A DNA stretch of 64,000 bases from CAZEPT01 sp964626965 (lineage in GTDB: Bacteria > Patescibacteriota > Minisyncoccia > Phycocordibacterales > UBA9973), in assembly GCA_964626965.1 (NCBI GenBank), contig CAZVHB010000006.1:5582-69581 (forward strand), read 5' to 3'. Below are positions 8,824-16,710 of this stretch, piece after piece (positions within the stretch are counted from its first letter, which is position 1; every line of letters starts with the position of its first letter). The notes below the pieces were generated by a model that ran no database searches, was not told the DNA's origin, and saw nothing but the letters and a program-made list of their open reading frames with translations. The position numbers and the translations under genes were made by a program.

Positions 8824-9645
8824 ATGGGAATGCCAAAAAATTTATTCCTGGTCAGACACGGACAGTCTGAAGGAAACTTTGTCAGAAAACAGTTCGAAAA
8901 AACCAATGACGAATCTTTTTTCTCAGAAATATTTCTGGGACTACACGAGTCACAATATGAACTAACCGAACTTGGGGTTCAACAAGCTCAACGAGCGGGA
9001 GAATGGTTTTTAAAAAATAATTTTACGTTTTTTGACAGAATGCTTGTATCCAACAATGTACGAGCGATGCAAACCGCTGCTCATCTAAATTTTAAAAATC
9101 CGAGTTGGATGATGGACTTTAACCTAAGGGAAAGAGACGGTGGGCTATTCAATGTTATCACTCCTTCGAAGAGAGATTTACAGTACGCTGACCAACAAAG
9201 GTTCTACGACACTCAACCATTTCTATTTCGCCCTCCTCAAGGTGAGAGTATTGCTGACTTATGCCAGAGGATTAAAATCGTTCTCGACACAATGGCGAGA
9301 GAGTGCGACGGGAAAAATGTTGTTATTACTTGTCATGGTCACGTTATGTCAGCTTTTAGAATTATCTTAGAAAGAATGACCTTACAAGAATCTAACGATT
9401 TTCTGTTGCATAAAAATGGCTTGGGTCATATACCGAATTGTTCTATTATTCACTACACAAGAGAAAATCCATTTGAAATTAAAAATGGTCTTGCTAATCA
9501 CTTTAATTGGGTAAGGATGATTAGTCCAACAAATCTCGATAATATAACCGGTGAAGATTTCTCAGAGATACAAAGAAAAAAGTACTCTAACGAGGAGCTC
9601 TTGATAGAAGCAGAAAAAAACAGATCCAATATAGAGACTATTTAA
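8824..9645 (+). CDS. Histidine phosphatase superfamily protein (phosphoglycerate-mutase-like)
   Basis: The N-terminal LVRHGQSEGN is the catalytic RHG motif in which the histidine is phosphorylated. The second catalytic histidine is in VVITCHGHVMSAFR. At 273 aa it is longer than cofactor-dependent phosphoglycerate mutases, and the flanking loops differ, so a phosphatase acting on an unknown small molecule or phosphoprotein is more likely than glycolytic mutase. Two ATGs are possible (8824 or 8830). It ends in a hairpin shared with clpP. Confidence 0.85.
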   Translation: MGMPKNLFLVRHGQSEGNFVRKQFEKTNDESFFSEIFLGLHESQYELTELGVQQAQRAGEWFLKNNFTFFDRMLVSNNVRAMQTAAHLNFKNPSWMMDFNLRERDGGLFNVITPSKRDLQYADQQRFYDTQPFLFRPPQGESIADLCQRIKIVLDTMARECDGKNVVITCHGHVMSAFRIILERMTLQESNDFLLHKNGLGHIPNCSIIHYTRENPFEIKNGLANHFNWVRMISPTNLDNITGEDFSEIQRKKYSNEELLIEAEKNRSNIETI

Positions 9646-9673
9646 ACAGGTAATCCATATAATACAAAACAAA

Positions 9674-9700
9674 AAGTCGCCCCTCAGGCGACCTTTTTTT
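9674..9700. terminator. Bidirectional terminator between phosphatase gene and clpP
   Basis: GTCGCC (9676-9681) pairs with GGCGAC (9687-9692), with an A-run before and seven Ts after. The clpP stop codon overlaps the T-run. Confidence 0.8.
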
Positions 9701-10286
9701 ATTTTCCTCCTTTTTTAGTAATCACTTCATCAATCAAACCGTATTTCTTACCTTCTTCGGCGGTCATCCAGTTGTCTCGATCAGCGTCTTTTTCTATGAC
9801 CGCTTGAGATTTACCAGTTGCTTTCGCAAGAATTCTGTACAAATTGTCTCGAGTACGGAGGATGTTCTTTGCTGTAATAGCGATATCTGAGGCTTGGCCT
9901 TCTACTCCACCCATCGGTTGGTGAATCATAATCTCAGAGTTTGGAAGCGCAAAACGTTTACCTTTTGCACCTTCAGCAAGGAGAATCGCTCCCATAGAAG
10001 CAGCGAGACCCACGCAGACCGTCTGCACATCTGGCTTTACATGGTTCATCGTGTCGAGAATCGCAAGACCTGCGGTGACTGATCCACCAGGGGAGTTGAT
10101 ATAGAGAAGAATGTCTTTTTTCGGATCAGCATGCTCGAGAAAGAGAAGCTGAGCAATAACGACATTTGCGACTTGGTCATTAATCGGACCTCCGAGGAAG
10201 ATAATTCGTTCATTTAATAGGCGTGAGTAAATATCATACGCTCGCTCACCATTATTTGTTTTTTCGATAACTGTTGGTATTAACAT
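9699..10286 (-). CDS. clpP: ATP-dependent Clp protease proteolytic subunit
   Basis: ClpP forms the barrel-shaped serine peptidase that degrades proteins unfolded by ClpX or ClpC. From the start chosen here it is 195 aa, the normal length, with catalytic S97 (GLAASMGA), H122 (IMIHQPMGG) and D171 (DRDNWM). A longer frame to 10367 exists, but a TATACT box lies 7 nt upstream of the ATG at 10286, inside that extension. This supports the shorter start and a leaderless message. No clpX is adjacent. Confidence 0.96.
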   Translation of the reverse strand: MLIPTVIEKTNNGERAYDIYSRLLNERIIFLGGPINDQVANVVIAQLLFLEHADPKKDILLYINSPGGSVTAGLAILDTMNHVKPDVQTVCVGLAASMGAILLAEGAKGKRFALPNSEIMIHQPMGGVEGQASDIAITAKNILRTRDNLYRILAKATGKSQAVIEKDADRDNWMTAEEGKKYGLIDEVITKKGGK

Positions 10287-10344
10287 ATAGGTAAGTATAC
10301 GAGAAAAATAACAAATTTCAAAATTTGAATTTTTTGTATAAAAA

Positions 10345-10373
10345 AACCGGTGTCCATTATAGGGCAACCGGTT
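10345..10373 (-). terminator. Terminator after the small membrane protein gene
   Basis: AACCGGT pairs with ACCGGTT around a 15-nt loop. In the minus direction a run of T follows, so it ends the gene at 10397-10612 before the clpP promoter. Confidence 0.7.
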
Positions 10374-10396
10374 CTTTGATTTTAATTACAAATTTA

Positions 10397-10612
10397 TTAC
10401 CAAATGGTTTTACCGAAAACATCTCTTTTTTTCAAGAACTCGTAATAATTAACAAAAGCTATCACACTAAACATTGCTAAGAAAAAAAAGAAAGGTACAT
10501 TCTCGGCCATTTTCATGTGTTGATAGATTTTTGCTTTTATAGCTATATTTAAGGGTATTGAAGACCCAGCTACTGCTAAAAAAATTTGCATTATTTTTTT
10601 CATGTTATTCAT
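10397..10612 (-). CDS. Small hypothetical membrane protein, 71 aa
   Basis: Two hydrophobic segments are visible (IMQIFLAVAGSSIPLNIAI, and FFFFLAMFSVIAFVNYYEFL), joined by a short charged loop, giving a hairpin in the membrane. I do not recognise it. It is supported as a gene by a good promoter upstream on the same strand (10694-10722), two palindromic sites in its leader, and its own terminator. Translation may start at the first or fourth codon (both ATG). Its role is unknown. Confidence 0.6.
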   Translation of the reverse strand: MNNMKKIMQIFLAVAGSSIPLNIAIKAKIYQHMKMAENVPFFFFLAMFSVIAFVNYYEFLKKRDVFGKTIW

Positions 10613-10617
10613 TTTTA

Positions 10618-10657
10618 TTTGTGGTCACAAACCCCATAAAGAATCTGTGGTCACAAA
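10618..10657 (-). promoter_or_regulatory. Two copies of a GTGGTCAC palindrome in the leader of the small membrane protein gene
   Basis: TTTGTGGTCACAAA at 10618-10631 is a perfect palindrome around GT. A second copy with one change occupies 10644-10657. Their centres are 26 bp apart, about 2.5 helical turns. They lie between the inferred transcription start and the ATG, so they could be protein-binding operators or short RNA hairpins. Confidence 0.5.
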
Positions 10658-10693
10658 TAAAAAATTCAAAAAGAACCCTAACCCATTAGGATT

Positions 10694-10722
10694 AATATAG
10701 CATACTTTTATACAAAAGTCAA
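10694..10722 (-). promoter_or_regulatory. Promoter of the small membrane protein gene
   Basis: On the minus strand TTGACT, a 17-nt spacer and TATATT form a near-consensus housekeeping promoter. It implies an untranslated leader of about 75 nt, unlike the leaderless genes around it. Confidence 0.65.
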
Positions 10723-10747
10723 TATCATCAATTTAAAGAACACACTA

Positions 10748-10778
10748 AAAAATACCCTTATTAGATAAGGGTATTTTT
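10748..10778. terminator. Terminator after tig
   Basis: A perfect 14-bp stem (10748-10761 with 10765-10778) with a 3-nt loop, flanked by A and T runs, lies 19 nt beyond the tig stop. Confidence 0.85.
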
Positions 10779-10796
10779 TAATTTAAGTTACAAATT

Positions 10797-11837
10797 TTAC
10801 GCTGTTTTACTCTCCAAAAATTCAACCACGGCTTCGTTTTGAAGAATATTTTTTACATATTGTTCAACATTCGCTCGATCCATGTTCACATATGCTTGCA
10901 TGATGCCTTCAACTTGTTCGCCAACTTTTGTCTCATCAGCTTCGATATTTTCTTTTTTACCGATTTCACTTAAAATAAATTCTGTTTTAACTTTCTTTAT
11001 TGTATCTACTCTGTATGTGTCGCGCATTTCCTCTTCGGTCTTGGTAAGATGTTTCAAATATTCTTCATAGGAGAGCCCCATACGAGTAATATCATTTTTC
11101 ATTTGTTCCATAAATTTATCCAGTTCGTATTCAACTAAAATATCAGGAAGTGTAATATCAGTATTTTCGACAAGTGTCTCCATAAGAAGAGCGCGAGTCT
11201 TGCTCTTTGCACGACCTTCTTTTTCAAGAGTAAGGTTTTCTTTTACTTTCTCTTTAAATTCATCGACTGTTTTAAAATCGCCAAGTTTTTGTACAAATTC
11301 ATCATTGAGTTCAGGGAGCTCTGGTTCTGGTTCATTTTCCGCATGTTCATGTGGTTCATCTCCATGAGCATCTTTATGAGCACGCATTTTACGAATTTCA
11401 AGAATAGTTTTTTCTATCTCTTCTTCAGTTACTTGATCTGGTGTTTCTTTTTTTATAGCTGAAACAAGTTTGTTATAGTCAGGAAGTGTTACAACAGGGA
11501 GCACTGCAGTCTCGAGAGAGAATACAAGGGGATTGTTCGGAGCAATTTTTTTAATCTTCACTGCTGGATGACCAATCGCATCGATCTTGTGTTCAACAAG
11601 CACCTTTGGGTAAAGTTCTTGGATTGCACGTTCTGCCATTTCCTCCAACACATGCATTTCTGGAACTTGTTTTTCAAGGAGCGCTTTTGGAGCAGCACCT
11701 TTTCTAAAGCCATCAATTTCTATGTTTTTTGTGAGGTACGTAAATGCCTGCTCGCGGTAGCTTTCAAACTTTTCTGCAGTAATTTCACCTTCTATTTCGA
11801 CAATTCCTTTGTCTTTTTTGTTTATTTTTATATCCAT
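10797..11837 (-). CDS. tig: Trigger factor lacking the PPIase domain
   Basis: Trigger factor is the ribosome-bound chaperone that meets nascent chains. The ribosome-docking signature GFRKGAAP is at 43-50, and the C-terminal chaperone arms follow from about 178. At 346 aa it is about 85 residues shorter than usual. The FKBP-type prolyl isomerase domain is absent and replaced by a histidine- and glutamate-rich linker (about 153-177). TAAAGT sits 6 nt before the ATG, suggesting a leaderless message. clpP lies downstream, as in many bacteria, but with the small membrane protein gene between. Confidence 0.92.
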   Translation of the reverse strand: MDIKINKKDKGIVEIEGEITAEKFESYREQAFTYLTKNIEIDGFRKGAAPKALLEKQVPEMHVLEEMAERAIQELYPKVLVEHKIDAIGHPAVKIKKIAPNNPLVFSLETAVLPVVTLPDYNKLVSAIKKETPDQVTEEEIEKTILEIRKMRAHKDAHGDEPHEHAENEPEPELPELNDEFVQKLGDFKTVDEFKEKVKENLTLEKEGRAKSKTRALLMETLVENTDITLPDILVEYELDKFMEQMKNDITRMGLSYEEYLKHLTKTEEEMRDTYRVDTIKKVKTEFILSEIGKKENIEADETKVGEQVEGIMQAYVNMDRANVEQYVKNILQNEAVVEFLESKTA

Positions 11838-11961
11838 AGGTACACTTTACACTGTTTTTTGGCTTTCTCAAAATTTTTGACTTTAGAATAGTTTTTATGT
11901 ACAGTGAAGGAAATCATATCTTTTCATTTCAAAAAACCCGCGCAGGAGGCGGTTATACATC

Positions 11962-12882
11962 ATGAAATCAAAAAAATTACTTTTAAAAACATTAGATTTA
12001 GACCATTTGCTGGTCGGAGGAAAATCACATGATCAATTCTTGAGGGACTTACATACTGAGTTTTCCGACACCGGATTTTTTTTACTGAAGAATCACGGAA
12101 TTCCCCAGGAGTTACTCAGACAAACAAAGGAAGTCTCTAACAAGTTTTTTAATGCACCACTAGAGTTTCGAGAGAGGTTTGAATTTAAAAAAGAAAAACA
12201 TCAAAGAGGGTACACACCGCCAAAATTAGAAAAGGGTGAGTTTGCTACAATTGCTGATGAAAAAGAATTTTTACAATTTGGACCAGATCGAAATGTTGCT
12301 ATCCCGGACATTATTGGTTTCAACCATGTAACAGAGGAAACATTCAAAGCATTTGAAAAAACGGCACTCATACTCCTCAGAGCAATCGCTCTGAGCTTGG
12401 AATTACCTTCCGATACATTTGCAAAAAAGTACGGTAACAGTATTTTAAGAGCAATAAATTACCCAGCAAATAATAAACCTCTCAAAGACGAAGGGGAAGA
12501 GACACTTGGAGGTAACATTGCCGGAATGTGTGCATCAAAACACACAGACATAAATGTCATTACGCTTTTGGATGCAAAAGAAAAAGGACTGCAACTATTT
12601 AAAGACAAGTGGTTAGAAGTGACTATCACTGACCCAAATGTAATTGTTGTGAATTGTGGCGATATGCTCCAACACATCACTGGAGGAAGATACAAATCAG
12701 GTTTACACCGTGTTGTGTGCCAGAGAAATGTGCGCCGTTTTGCTTTACCGTTTTTCTGTCACTTCAACGTATGGGAATCGGTCTCACCACTCAAAGAGTT
12801 GGGTAAATCAGATCGAAAAAAATATCCATTCAGAAAAGTGGGGAATTACTTGAACCACAGACTGAAACAAATTGGATTATAA
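11962..12882 (+). CDS. 2-oxoglutarate/Fe(II)-dependent dioxygenase, isopenicillin-N-synthase-like
   Basis: An N-terminal DIOX_N-type region (FSDTGFFLLKNHGIPQELL) precedes the double-stranded beta-helix with iron ligands H194, D196 (KHTDINV) and H249 (GLHRVV). The usual RxS that holds 2-oxoglutarate reads R-F-A at 259-261, so co-substrate binding may differ. At 306 aa its length is normal for the superfamily. Such enzymes oxidise small molecules or side chains; the substrate cannot be told. It has one of the few clear Shine-Dalgarno-like leaders in the window (GGAGGCGG, 9 nt before ATG), inside a small hairpin. Confidence 0.85.
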   Translation: MKSKKLLLKTLDLDHLLVGGKSHDQFLRDLHTEFSDTGFFLLKNHGIPQELLRQTKEVSNKFFNAPLEFRERFEFKKEKHQRGYTPPKLEKGEFATIADEKEFLQFGPDRNVAIPDIIGFNHVTEETFKAFEKTALILLRAIALSLELPSDTFAKKYGNSILRAINYPANNKPLKDEGEETLGGNIAGMCASKHTDINVITLLDAKEKGLQLFKDKWLEVTITDPNVIVVNCGDMLQHITGGRYKSGLHRVVCQRNVRRFALPFFCHFNVWESVSPLKELGKSDRKKYPFRKVGNYLNHRLKQIGL

Positions 12883-12904
12883 AAATTCTTACATGCATAT
12901 AATG

Positions 12905-12932
12905 AAGCCATCACAGTGTGATGGCTTTTTTT
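12905..12932. terminator. Terminator after the dioxygenase gene
   Basis: AAGCCATCACA and TGTGATGGCTT form an 11-bp stem followed by a run of T. Confidence 0.85.
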
Positions 12933-12982
12933 GACTTTAATTGCTTTTTATTATATTGTGAGGGAAACAAATACTTTACTAA

Positions 12983-14323
12983 ATGAACCAAACACACATG
13001 CTTATTGGGGATACCATTAAAGTATTCCCTGCAAATTACGAATCCTTCATCTCGTTTGACCACAACGACTACGAACAAATATGTCAGTCTATTCCTTTTT
13101 CCTCTATTGGGTGGGCAATCAAAGGAGATTTTTTTGAAGAACTTATGCAAGTCTTTAACCTTTGGAGGTTAAATAAAGTAAAGCAACTCGCATTTCTCCG
13201 AAATCCCATCATTAGGGAAAATAATCCTAATATTATTTCTCTGGACTTTCCACACACTCGTTTCGATCACTCGCTTGATGTTGGAGTACTTATGGGAATA
13301 TCTATACAAAATATTTCCCGCCAAAAAGACCAGCCTCCAATGTTTGATCTCTTGAAAACAGCACTGACTGCGGGATTCCTTCACGACCTTTTAACTCCTG
13401 CCGGAGGAGATACCATGAAGACAGTATCTGATGAAGACTTTGATGAGGATATGCATTTCAACGAAATGTTTCAAAAACCCGAGTGTAAAGCATTTTTCAA
13501 GAGGCATCACATTGACGAAAATTTACTCTATGACACTATCTTGAACAAAGGAGTACTTGGGAAACTTTTGAATTATGCCGATAAGATCGCCTATACATCT
13601 CGTGATACCTACCACTTCTTGAATATGATTCGCATTCAGGAAATGGGGAACACTGTGGACCGTAGCGAAGGATTTCATAAAATAGCTGCACTGGTTGCGG
13701 AAAATCCGCTCATTACATCAATCTGGAGTAATATAGTGTTGCGTAAAGGGATACCTTGTTTCTCAGGAAAGGGAATCATCAAGAAAGTTGCAGACTTTAT
13801 GAAACTACGTGCACTGATGTTTAGACATTTATACTATCATCCGCAGGCACAATTCCCTGAGCGAGCGCTCGCATGGTTTGTGATGAAACAAATCTACAAC
13901 AACGGCGTCACTCGCGAAGATTTACTCAGAGAAGGCGACCAGTGGCTTGAAAGAAAAATCGACGAATACACAGGTATTCCGTTTTTTGCTTCTCGGTGTC
14001 TCAATATGGTGCATCCAAAATTAGACACGTTTGAAACACAAGCACAGGCGCACACATTCATGAGAGAAATGCACGGATCTAAAAAACACATGTATTTTTA
14101 TGAAGAATTCAAAAGTCGAACAAAAAACGGCATAGAAGATTTTCATATCTCATATAACAGAAAAATTGCGGACCTCTTCACGCTTGATCCAGTAAATGCC
14201 GAAGTCATAAAAGATATCATGACTTTTCCAGAAGTACATCGTGTGTATTCTTTCAATCTTGAACCACTGGGTGAAGAATTTAGTGCAAAGTTTTTAGAAC
14301 TGCAAGAAAAATATCATTACTAA
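12983..14323 (+). CDS. HD-domain phosphohydrolase
   Basis: The metal-binding HD set is visible: HTRFDHSLDVGVL (H91, H96), GFLHDLL (H134-D135) and NYADKIAYT (D200). The RFDHSL form resembles dGTPase/SAMHD1-like HD proteins, which hydrolyse deoxynucleotides, but the rest of the 446-aa protein is not enough to assign a substrate. The C-terminal half is helical and unrecognised. Start: the ATG at 12983 follows a GAGGG 18-22 nt upstream; a second ATG six codons in is possible. It stands alone between two terminators. Confidence 0.8.
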   Translation: MNQTHMLIGDTIKVFPANYESFISFDHNDYEQICQSIPFSSIGWAIKGDFFEELMQVFNLWRLNKVKQLAFLRNPIIRENNPNIISLDFPHTRFDHSLDVGVLMGISIQNISRQKDQPPMFDLLKTALTAGFLHDLLTPAGGDTMKTVSDEDFDEDMHFNEMFQKPECKAFFKRHHIDENLLYDTILNKGVLGKLLNYADKIAYTSRDTYHFLNMIRIQEMGNTVDRSEGFHKIAALVAENPLITSIWSNIVLRKGIPCFSGKGIIKKVADFMKLRALMFRHLYYHPQAQFPERALAWFVMKQIYNNGVTREDLLREGDQWLERKIDEYTGIPFFASRCLNMVHPKLDTFETQAQAHTFMREMHGSKKHMYFYEEFKSRTKNGIEDFHISYNRKIADLFTLDPVNAEVIKDIMTFPEVHRVYSFNLEPLGEEFSAKFLELQEKYHY

Positions 14324-14324
14324 C

Positions 14325-14392
14325 AAAAGCCATCTCGAAAGAGGTGGTTTTTTAATACAAAAAGGCGCGGACTACGTCCGCGCCTTTTTGTA
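14325..14392. terminator. Two consecutive hairpins between the HD gene and ppa
   Basis: AAGCCATCTC pairs with GAGGTGGTTT (14329-14350) and a T run follows. Next, AAAGGCGCGGAC (14361-14372) pairs with GTCCGCGCCTTT (14376-14387) around the triloop TAC. The second is bidirectional and also serves ppa. Confidence 0.85.
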
Positions 14393-14402
14393 TATTTTAT
14401 TT

Positions 14403-14990
14403 TTACGCTTCTAGTTTTGGTGCGTAGTCTTTCATGTACCGCTCCATAGATTCATGTACAATTTTAATTGCTTCATCTTTTGAAACGAATTCACCAACAA
14501 CACCAGTACCTGGTTTTTTGAGTGCTTTATAATTTTCCCAATAGTACTTGGTTTCTTTCATAAAGTATTCACCAAGATCAGACACTTGCTGGATATGATC
14601 TGAACGTTTATCAGATGCAATGACACCGATGATCTTGTCATCAACTTCACCACCATCGATAAATTTCATTCCACCAATGATGCGAATCTCAACAAGCGAT
14701 CCTGGGACGAGTGGCTCTGTAATATTGACGATCTCAATATCAAGAGGATCATTGTCGAGATCCCAAGTCATTGGAATAGCACCATACGTAAACGGATACG
14801 CCATAGAAGAGTAGCCGACGCGATCAAGCTTGAGCTGTCCGCTCTCTGTTATCAATTCATACTTGTTGATTGATCCAGCTGAGACTTCAACAATCACATT
14901 GAGCACCTCTGTTTCACCTTCTACGAAAGCTGGAAGAGCATGTAGTAAGTTGAGCATGTACTTTGAAGGTTTCACATTTATATTTGCCAT
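14403..14990 (-). CDS. ppa: Inorganic pyrophosphatase (family I)
   Basis: The enzyme hydrolyses pyrophosphate to drive biosynthesis. The 195-aa protein carries the family signature as DNDPLDIEI, where the first aspartates bind magnesium, plus YPFTYGAIP and later lysine and aspartate residues (VDDKIIGV, SDLGEYFM). The usual glycine in DGDPLD is asparagine here. The length is slightly above the bacterial norm of about 175. It is followed by a strong bidirectional terminator and separated from nusA by a repeat element. Confidence 0.93.
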   Translation of the reverse strand: MANINVKPSKYMLNLLHALPAFVEGETEVLNVIVEVSAGSINKYELITESGQLKLDRVGYSSMAYPFTYGAIPMTWDLDNDPLDIEIVNITEPLVPGSLVEIRIIGGMKFIDGGEVDDKIIGVIASDKRSDHIQQVSDLGEYFMKETKYYWENYKALKKPGTGVVGEFVSKDEAIKIVHESMERYMKDYAPKLEA

Positions 14991-15026
14991 AGATTAGTTT
15001 TAAGTTACTTATAATATGTTCTACAT

Positions 15027-15140
15027 TGTCATACCGGATAAGGTGAATTGTGAAGCAAGAGAGGATGCCCTGGGGTACCTGATCCGGTATCCAGACTATT
15101 TAGAGAGAATCCTGGATTCCGGATCGAGTCCGGAATGACA
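15027..15140. repeat. CCGGAAT-type intergenic repeat, copy A
   Basis: The element begins TGTCATACCGGAT and ends CCGGAATGACA, with internal GTACC and CTGGATTCCGGATC segments. The same layout occurs at 27323-27438 (inverted) and 29440-29554, and half copies at 59686 and 60105. It contains no ORF. Terminal inverted repeats and two-part structure suggest a REP or MITE-like element. Confidence 0.8.
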
Positions 15141-15188
15141 GAACCAAAAATTTCGACTTTATAATTTAGTATTTGTAATTTAGAATTA

Positions 15189-16472
15189 CTAGTTGCTTTG
15201 TTCGTCTTCAAGCTTTTCTACTTCGTGTGCTTCAGTATTGATCGGACCTGCTACCTCTTCTTGCGTCTTTACATCGAAATCATCTGTTTCATGTGTGTCA
15301 TTTTCTTCTTCATGAGTCACAACTGTTTCACCATCGGTCTCAACAACTTCATCACCTTGGATTCCCTTGATTTCAATTTTCCAACCAGTGAGTTTTGCAG
15401 CGAGGCGAACATTTTGTCCTCCTTTACCAATAGCGAGAGAAAGATGAGCATCGAGCACTTCAACGAAAGCTTTGTGTTCTGTTTCATCGATTTCAATATT
15501 GACGATTTGAGCTGGAGAGAGGGCATTTGCAATGTACTCTTTTGCATCAGATGCCCAAGGAATAATATCAATTTTTTCTTGTCCGATTTCTGACATGACT
15601 GTCGTAACGCGAATACCTTTTTGACCAACACAAGATCCAACTGGATCAATATGTTCATCTTCAGCATACACCGCCATCTTTGTACGAGATCCTGCTTCAC
15701 GAGCAATTGCTTTAATCTCAACAACTCCACTTGCAACTTCAGGAGATTCTGACGCAAAGAGAGATTCAATAAGTTTTGGATGAGTACGTGAGAGTTTCAA
15801 TGTTACTCCACGTGGTGAGTCATCAACATTGTAGAGAAATACTTTGATACGTCCTCCATGATTATAGCGTTCTCCTGGGATTTGTTCGTCTGGTGGAATG
15901 ATACCGATCGCACGACCGATATCAACATAGACCATACCACGTTCGTATTTTTGAATAGTCCCCATGATCACTTCACCTGATCTGCTTCCGTATTCATCTA
16001 TAATAGAAGCTTTTTCTGCTTCACGGATTTTTTGAACAATAACTTGTTTTGCTGTTTGAGCGGCAACACGTCCGAAATCATCATGAGTATCAAGAGGGAA
16101 AGTGATTTCATCTTCGAGCTGTGCTCCATTTTTGATGATCCGAGCAGTGTCGATCATGATATGATGTTCTTCGTTAAAGAGTGGTCGGGTATCTTCTGGA
16201 TCGCGTTCTGTATCGTCTTCATCTTCTTCGGTTTCGCCATCTTTTGGCATGCGGACTGTTGATTCATCAACAACGAGTTTTACTTGCAAAAACTGTGCTT
16301 CACCTGTTTCAGTATTGAGTGAACAACGGATAATCTGACCTTTCTTTCCAAAATCTTTTTTGTATGCGGCAGCGAGTGCTTGCTCGATTGCTTCAATGAT
16401 TTTGTCCGCTGGAATTTTGCGTTCTTCTTCGAGCGCTTGCAGAGCGGTATGCATTGATTTTATATCTAACAT
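15189..16472 (-). CDS. nusA: Transcription termination/antitermination factor NusA
   Basis: NusA binds RNA polymerase and nascent RNA to modulate pausing, termination and antitermination. The 427-aa protein has the N-terminal polymerase-binding domain with an acidic insertion (about 78-92), an S1 domain (IQKYERGMVYVDIGRAIGI region), and two KH domains (DPVGSCVGQKGIRV and LAIGKGGQNVRLAAKL). It ends in an acidic, threonine-rich tail of about 50 residues. Many CPR NusA proteins also stop near here. The usual rimP and infB partners are not adjacent. Confidence 0.96.
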   Translation of the reverse strand: MLDIKSMHTALQALEEERKIPADKIIEAIEQALAAAYKKDFGKKGQIIRCSLNTETGEAQFLQVKLVVDESTVRMPKDGETEEDEDDTERDPEDTRPLFNEEHHIMIDTARIIKNGAQLEDEITFPLDTHDDFGRVAAQTAKQVIVQKIREAEKASIIDEYGSRSGEVIMGTIQKYERGMVYVDIGRAIGIIPPDEQIPGERYNHGGRIKVFLYNVDDSPRGVTLKLSRTHPKLIESLFASESPEVASGVVEIKAIAREAGSRTKMAVYAEDEHIDPVGSCVGQKGIRVTTVMSEIGQEKIDIIPWASDAKEYIANALSPAQIVNIEIDETEHKAFVEVLDAHLSLAIGKGGQNVRLAAKLTGWKIEIKGIQGDEVVETDGETVVTHEEENDTHETDDFDVKTQEEVAGPINTEAHEVEKLEDEQSN

Positions 16473-16628
16473 ATATTTAGTTGTTACTTGCCTGATCTTG
16501 ATGTAAGAAACTCATAGCTCAGGCAATATTCTATTAAATTGTTTTTAAAAAAATCGAGCACGTACAAAATACGAGCTCGACCTTTTAATAATGAGAGTAT
16601 AGCAAAAAGGAGGGAAAAGGACAATACT

Positions 16629-16678
16629 AAACAATACAAAAACGGGACGACATAGTCGGCCCGCTTTTGTATTGTTTA
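16629..16678. terminator. Terminator after pilB
   Basis: AAACAATACAAAA-type arms surround a CGGG/CCCG core. It lies just past the pilB stop, with T-rich sequence in the minus direction. AT-rich repeat sequence (TTTAGCATTTAGAATTT) abuts it. Confidence 0.75.
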
Positions 16679-16710
16679 GCATTTAGAATTTAACATGTAT
16701 CATTCTTATC

